A stretch of 8,315 bases of DNA from an uncultured Solirubrobacterales bacterium (lineage in GTDB: Bacteria; Actinomycetota; Thermoleophilia; Solirubrobacterales; Solirubrobacteraceae). Positions within the stretch are counted from its first letter, which is position 1, and each line of letters starts with the position of its first letter. The stretch spans positions 1 to 8,315 of the forward strand of contig CALJKH010000058.1 in NCBI GenBank assembly GCA_937973575.1, given 5' to 3'. Positions 5,895 to 8,315 of the stretch are shown here, piece after piece. Below the pieces are notes generated by a model that was given only the letters and a program-made list of their open reading frames with translations, was not told the origin of the DNA and did not search any database. Position numbers and translations under genes: made by a program.

Positions 5895-5964
5895 GTGATC
5901 TCCAATATTCGGAAGTTTGCGAGGAGGGGATTGTATGCGTCTACTTAGTCAGAGAGGCAGTGGG

Positions 5965-5970
5965 TACGAT
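5965..5970 (+). promoter_or_regulatory. Candidate -10 box of katG
   Basis: TACGAT fits the TAnnnT form, preceded by TGGG in an extended -10 position; TACTTA (5942-5947) lies 17 bases before it as a poor -35. Transcription would then begin at about 5977, placing both inverted repeats of this region in the leader. Tentative. Confidence 0.25.
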
Positions 5971-5979
5971 CCAACTAAC

Positions 5980-5999
5980 AGTCGTAGTTGTCTACGACT
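5980..5999. promoter_or_regulatory. Perfect inverted repeat 1 upstream of katG
   Basis: AGTCGTAG (5980-5987) and CTACGACT (5992-5999) are perfect 8-base arms around TTGT. The site is 73 bases before the katG start. It could be an operator for a peroxide- or metal-sensing repressor, since katG is controlled by Fur-family proteins in many actinobacteria. It could equally be a hairpin in the leader RNA. I do not recognise it as a known box. Confidence 0.5.
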
Positions 6000-6006
6000 A
6001 GGCTCG

Positions 6007-6030
6007 ACTCCTGACAGGCAAGTCAGGAGT
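6007..6030. promoter_or_regulatory. Perfect inverted repeat 2 upstream of katG
   Basis: ACTCCTGAC (6007-6015) and GTCAGGAGT (6022-6030) are perfect 9-base arms around AGGCAA, seven bases after the first inverted repeat. Its sequence is unrelated to that repeat, so the pair are not two copies of one operator. A C-rich stretch follows rather than a T-run, so it is not an ordinary terminator for the minus-strand genes or a simple attenuator. Confidence 0.5.
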
Positions 6031-6071
6031 GCGCCCCCAACCTCGCCCCACAGGAACCCACAGGAGAAACA

Positions 6072-8315
6072 ATGGAAAACCAGAGCAAGTGCCCAGTAAC
6101 CGGCGGTTCACACACCCAAGCATCCGGCAACCAGACCAATGACCAGTGGTGGCCAAACCAGCTGAACCTGAAGATCCTTCACCAGAACTCTCCAGTTACT
6201 GACCCAATGGGTGAGGACTTCAACTACGCAGAAGAGTTCAAGAAGATTGACCTCGAGGTGCTGAAGGCTGACATTGAGCAGCTGATGAAGACCTCGCAGG
6301 ACTGGTGGCCTGCTGACTATGGCCATTACGGCCCGTTCTTCATTCGTATGGCGTGGCACAGCGCTGGCACCTACCGAATTGGTGATGGTCGCGGCGGGGC
6401 AGGCTCAGGCTCGCAGCGTTTCGCGCCGCTCAACAGCTGGCCGGACAACGTCAACCTTGACAAGGCGCGCAGGTTGCTGTGGCCAATCAAGCAAAAGTAC
6501 GGCCGCGCACTTTCGTGGGCTGACCTGATGGTTTTCGCTGGCAACTGCGCAATCGAGTCCATGGGCCTTAAGCCCTTTGGCTTTGGTGGCGGCCGCGTGG
6601 ACATTTGGGAGCCAGAAGACGACATCAACTGGGGCACCGAGCGGACATGGCTTGGTGACGAGGATCGCTACAGCGGTGAGCGTGACCTCGCTAACCCTCT
6701 TGCTGCCGTTCAGATGGGCCTCATCTATGTAAACCCTGAAGGCCCGGGCGCCAACGGTGACCCTCTCATGGCAGCAGTGGACATTCGCGAGACATTCGCG
6801 CGCATGGCAATGAACGACGAGGAGACTGTCGCCCTGATCGCCGGTGGTCACACATTCGGCAAGGCGCACGGCGCCGCTGACCCGGACAAGTACTCAGGTC
6901 CTGAGCCTGAGGCTGCCCCGTTGGAAGAGCAAGGCCTTGGCTGGAAGAACAGCTTCGGCACCGGCAATGGCGCTGACACGATCTCCAGCGGACTTGAAGG
7001 TGCTTGGACTCCAACACCAACAACTTGGGACAACAGCTACTTCGATGTTCTCTTCGCTCACGAATGGGAGCAGACGAAGAGCCCTGCCGGCGCAACCCAG
7101 TGGATTCCAAAGGATTCAGCTGCTGCTGGCACCGTCCCAGACGCTCACGATCCGGCAAAGAGTCACGCGCCGATCATGTTCACAACGGACCTTGCCCTGC
7201 GCCTTGACCCTGCTTACGAGAAGGTGTCCCGCCGGTTCCATGAGAACCCGCAGGAGTTCGCTGACGCATTTGCCCGCGCTTGGTTCAAGCTCACTCACCG
7301 TGACATGGGCCCAATCGCTCGCTACGTCGGCTCACTTGTGCCAGACGAGGAACTGATCTGGCAGGACCCTGTTCCAGCAGTTGACCATGAGCTGATCGGT
7401 GCTGCAGACATTGACGACCTGAAGGCGAAGATCCTCGCCTCGGGACTCAGCGTGTCGCAGCTTGTAACGACAGCCTGGGCTTCAGCTTCCAGCTTCCGCG
7501 GCACAGACAAGCGCGGTGGTGCCAACGGTGCTCGCTTGCGCCTCGCACCGCAGAAGGACTGGGCGGCAAACAACCCGTCTGAAATTGCCAACGTGCTTGG
7601 TGTCCTTGAGGGAATCAAGCAGGAGTTCAACGCCTCAGGCAAGACTGTCTCGCTTGCGGACTTGATCGTGCTTGGCGGTTGCGCTGCTGTCGAGCAGGCT
7701 GCCAAGAACGCTGGCGGAAGCGTGCAGGTGCCATTCACACCGGGTCGCACCGACGCCACCCAGGAGCAGACAGATGTGGACTCGTTCGCAGTGCTTGAGC
7801 CTGTAGCTGATGGCTTCCGCAACTACCTTGCTGCTGGCGCACCCGGCACTGCTGAAGAGCTGCTGTTGGACAAGGCACGCCTGCTCACTCTGACGGCACC
7901 TGAGCTGACCGTGCTGGTTGGCGGCATGCGCGTGTTGAACGCCAACTTCGATGGTTCAGCGCATGGCGTGTTCACTGACAAGCCAGAGTCGTTGACTAAC
8001 GACTTCTTCCTCAACCTCCTCGACGAGGGGACCGAGTGGAAGGCAACCTCAGAAGCCGCTGAAGCGTTTGAGGGCCTCCACCGTCTTGTCGATGGCTTCT
8101 TGTTGGTTCTCCAGCTTGTGCATCGGGCCCTGCAGGTAGCCGTGGCCCATCATTTCCCAGTTCTGCGAGAGCGCTGCCTCGACGATGCGGGGGTAGGACT
8201 CGCAGACGATGCCGTTGGTGGCCATGGTGGGCACGAGGCCACGCTGCTTGAGGGCATCGAAGATGCGCCAGAAGCCCACGCGCATGCCGTACTCATGCCA
8301 GGTCCAGTTGGGCAG
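6072..8315 (+). CDS. katG: Catalase-peroxidase KatG, C-terminus replaced at a probable chimeric junction
   Basis: Bifunctional heme enzyme that destroys hydrogen peroxide and also oxidises small donors. An AGGAG ribosome site (6062-6066) stands five bases before the ATG. The distal heme residues are R92, W95 and H96 (RMAWHSAGTYR). Y219 (IYVNPEGP) and M245 (RMAMND) complete, with W95, the Met-Tyr-Trp adduct needed for catalase activity. The proximal histidine is H260 (GGHTFGK), with W311 (TTWDNS) as its neighbour. The serine matching the well-known Mycobacterium tuberculosis Ser315 is present (SSGLEGAW). The second, heme-free domain follows with SASSFRGTDKRGGANGARLRL, LGGCAA and VPFTPGRTDATQEQTDV. 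Similarity runs to EWKATSEAAEAFEG, about residue 668 (base 8075). The frame then stays open to the window edge but encodes the antisense of a deacetylase gene. About 60 family residues are missing. The enzyme is highly conserved up to that point. Confidence 0.93.
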   Translation, partial: MENQSKCPVTGGSHTQASGNQTNDQWWPNQLNLKILHQNSPVTDPMGEDFNYAEEFKKIDLEVLKADIEQLMKTSQDWWPADYGHYGPFFIRMAWHSAGTYRIGDGRGGAGSGSQRFAPLNSWPDNVNLDKARRLLWPIKQKYGRALSWADLMVFAGNCAIESMGLKPFGFGGGRVDIWEPEDDINWGTERTWLGDEDRYSGERDLANPLAAVQMGLIYVNPEGPGANGDPLMAAVDIRETFARMAMNDEETVALIAGGHTFGKAHGAADPDKYSGPEPEAAPLEEQGLGWKNSFGTGNGADTISSGLEGAWTPTPTTWDNSYFDVLFAHEWEQTKSPAGATQWIPKDSAAAGTVPDAHDPAKSHAPIMFTTDLALRLDPAYEKVSRRFHENPQEFADAFARAWFKLTHRDMGPIARYVGSLVPDEELIWQDPVPAVDHELIGAADIDDLKAKILASGLSVSQLVTTAWASASSFRGTDKRGGANGARLRLAPQKDWAANNPSEIANVLGVLEGIKQEFNASGKTVSLADLIVLGGCAAVEQAAKNAGGSVQVPFTPGRTDATQEQTDVDSFAVLEPVADGFRNYLAAGAPGTAEELLLDKARLLTLTAPELTVLVGGMRVLNANFDGSAHGVFTDKPESLTNDFFLNLLDEGTEWKATSEAAEAFEGLHRLVDGFLLVLQLVHRALQVAVAHHFPVLRERCLDDAGVGLADDAVGGHGGHEATLLEGIEDAPEAHAHAVLMPGPVGQ
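8049..8315 (-). CDS. Polysaccharide deacetylase family protein, internal fragment
   Basis: Read on the minus strand from the window edge: LPNWTWHEYGMRVGFWRIFD, then ALKQRGLVPTMATNG, ESYPRIVEAALSQNWEMMGHGYLQG and TVEALKRFSG. This matches the core of NodB-type deacetylases of the PuuE-like group: a TIM-barrel-like fold with a helix before P-T-(M/A)-A-T-N and an E-(M/I)-x-G-H-(G/S) metal-site motif, here EMMGHG. Such enzymes remove acetyl or formyl groups from polysaccharides or related amides. Family members continue past RFSG with a conserved G-W-x-(G/S)-P segment. Here the frame ends two codons later in TGA at 8049-8051, inside katG, so the end is artificial. The wording is typical of Burkholderiales (inference). 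Confidence 0.78.
   Translation of the reverse strand: MPNWTWHEYGMRVGFWRIFDALKQRGLVPTMATNGIVCESYPRIVEAALSQNWEMMGHGYLQGPMHKLENQQEAIDKTVEALKRFSGF
8055..8075. other. Probable chimeric junction between katG and deacetylase fragment
   Basis: Over these 21 bases both genes still look native: EAFEG on the plus strand for KatG, and ALKRFSG on the minus strand for the deacetylase. Left of it only katG makes sense; right of it only the deacetylase does. A join through a short shared stretch explains this. No insertion-element ends or recombinase gene are seen. Confidence 0.6.

Noticed and set aside
5917..6099. 60-residue plus-strand frame in the katG upstream region
   Set aside because: It spans the inverted repeats, overlaps the katG start out of frame and has no protein-like character.
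6405..6869. 154-residue minus-strand frame opposite katG
   Set aside because: It lies wholly within conserved katG coding sequence and has no domain-like features.
6844..7356. 170-residue plus-strand frame overlapping katG
   Set aside because: It is an out-of-frame reading inside strongly conserved katG, rich in Arg/Ser/Thr/Leu as expected of a frameshift shadow.
7322..7822. 166-residue minus-strand frame opposite katG
   Set aside because: Low-complexity serine/alanine-rich shadow of the KatG C-terminal domain.
8076..8315. Open plus-strand frame continuing katG to the window edge
   Set aside because: Its residues bear no relation to the KatG C-terminus, and the minus strand encodes a clear deacetylase here. 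The open frame is a GC-rich antisense shadow past the junction.

Overview
The window looks like a piece of an aquatic actinobacterial genome (about 300-8050) with a fragment of a different organism joined at each end. The actinobacterial assignment is an inference. It rests on the moderately GC-rich coding sequence, a KatG very close to the actinobacterial form, a DUF6941-type protein, and a secreted BspA-like repeat protein with an actinobacterial style of C-terminal domain. The two end fragments (1-294 and about 8055-8315) read as proteins typical of Betaproteobacteria/Burkholderiales. They stop abruptly inside conserved domains, so I treat them as probable assembly or cloning chimeras rather than gene fusions.

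Layout from left to right: (1) an internal piece of the glutamate synthase small subunit, cut in its first dinucleotide-binding motif; (2) a short upstream region with a strong palindrome, then a complete microbial rhodopsin (441-1208) followed by a convincing intrinsic terminator; (3) a promoter-like region and a 661-residue secreted BspA-type leucine-rich-repeat protein (1382-3367) made of two exactly in-register 264-residue units plus a C-terminal domain; (4) a convergent small DUF2283-type gene (3421-3684, minus), divergent from a 14-helix DHA2 drug:H+ antiporter (3743-5266), with an inverted repeat between their starts; (5) a minus-strand pair, a 60-residue membrane protein and a DUF6941-type protein (5894 down to 5263), whose last stop codon interlocks with that of the transporter; (6) a regulatory region with two perfect inverted repeats ahead of katG (6072 to about 8075), which lacks its last 60 or so residues because of the right-hand junction.

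The most notable gene is the rhodopsin. It has the retinal lysine and the Asp/Thr pair of an outward proton pump, and both glutamates of the bacteriorhodopsin proton-release group. It has glycine where the cytoplasmic proton donor normally sits (a D-T-G motif), and a bulky residue where carotenoid-binding rhodopsins carry glycine. A working picture is a surface-water bacterium that gains energy from light (rhodopsin), exports toxic compounds using the proton gradient (DHA2 transporter), detoxifies peroxide (KatG) and displays or secretes a large repeat protein. These genes are not one operon: terminators, divergent starts and strand changes separate them. I saw no tRNA, rRNA, CRISPR array, insertion sequence or phage gene.
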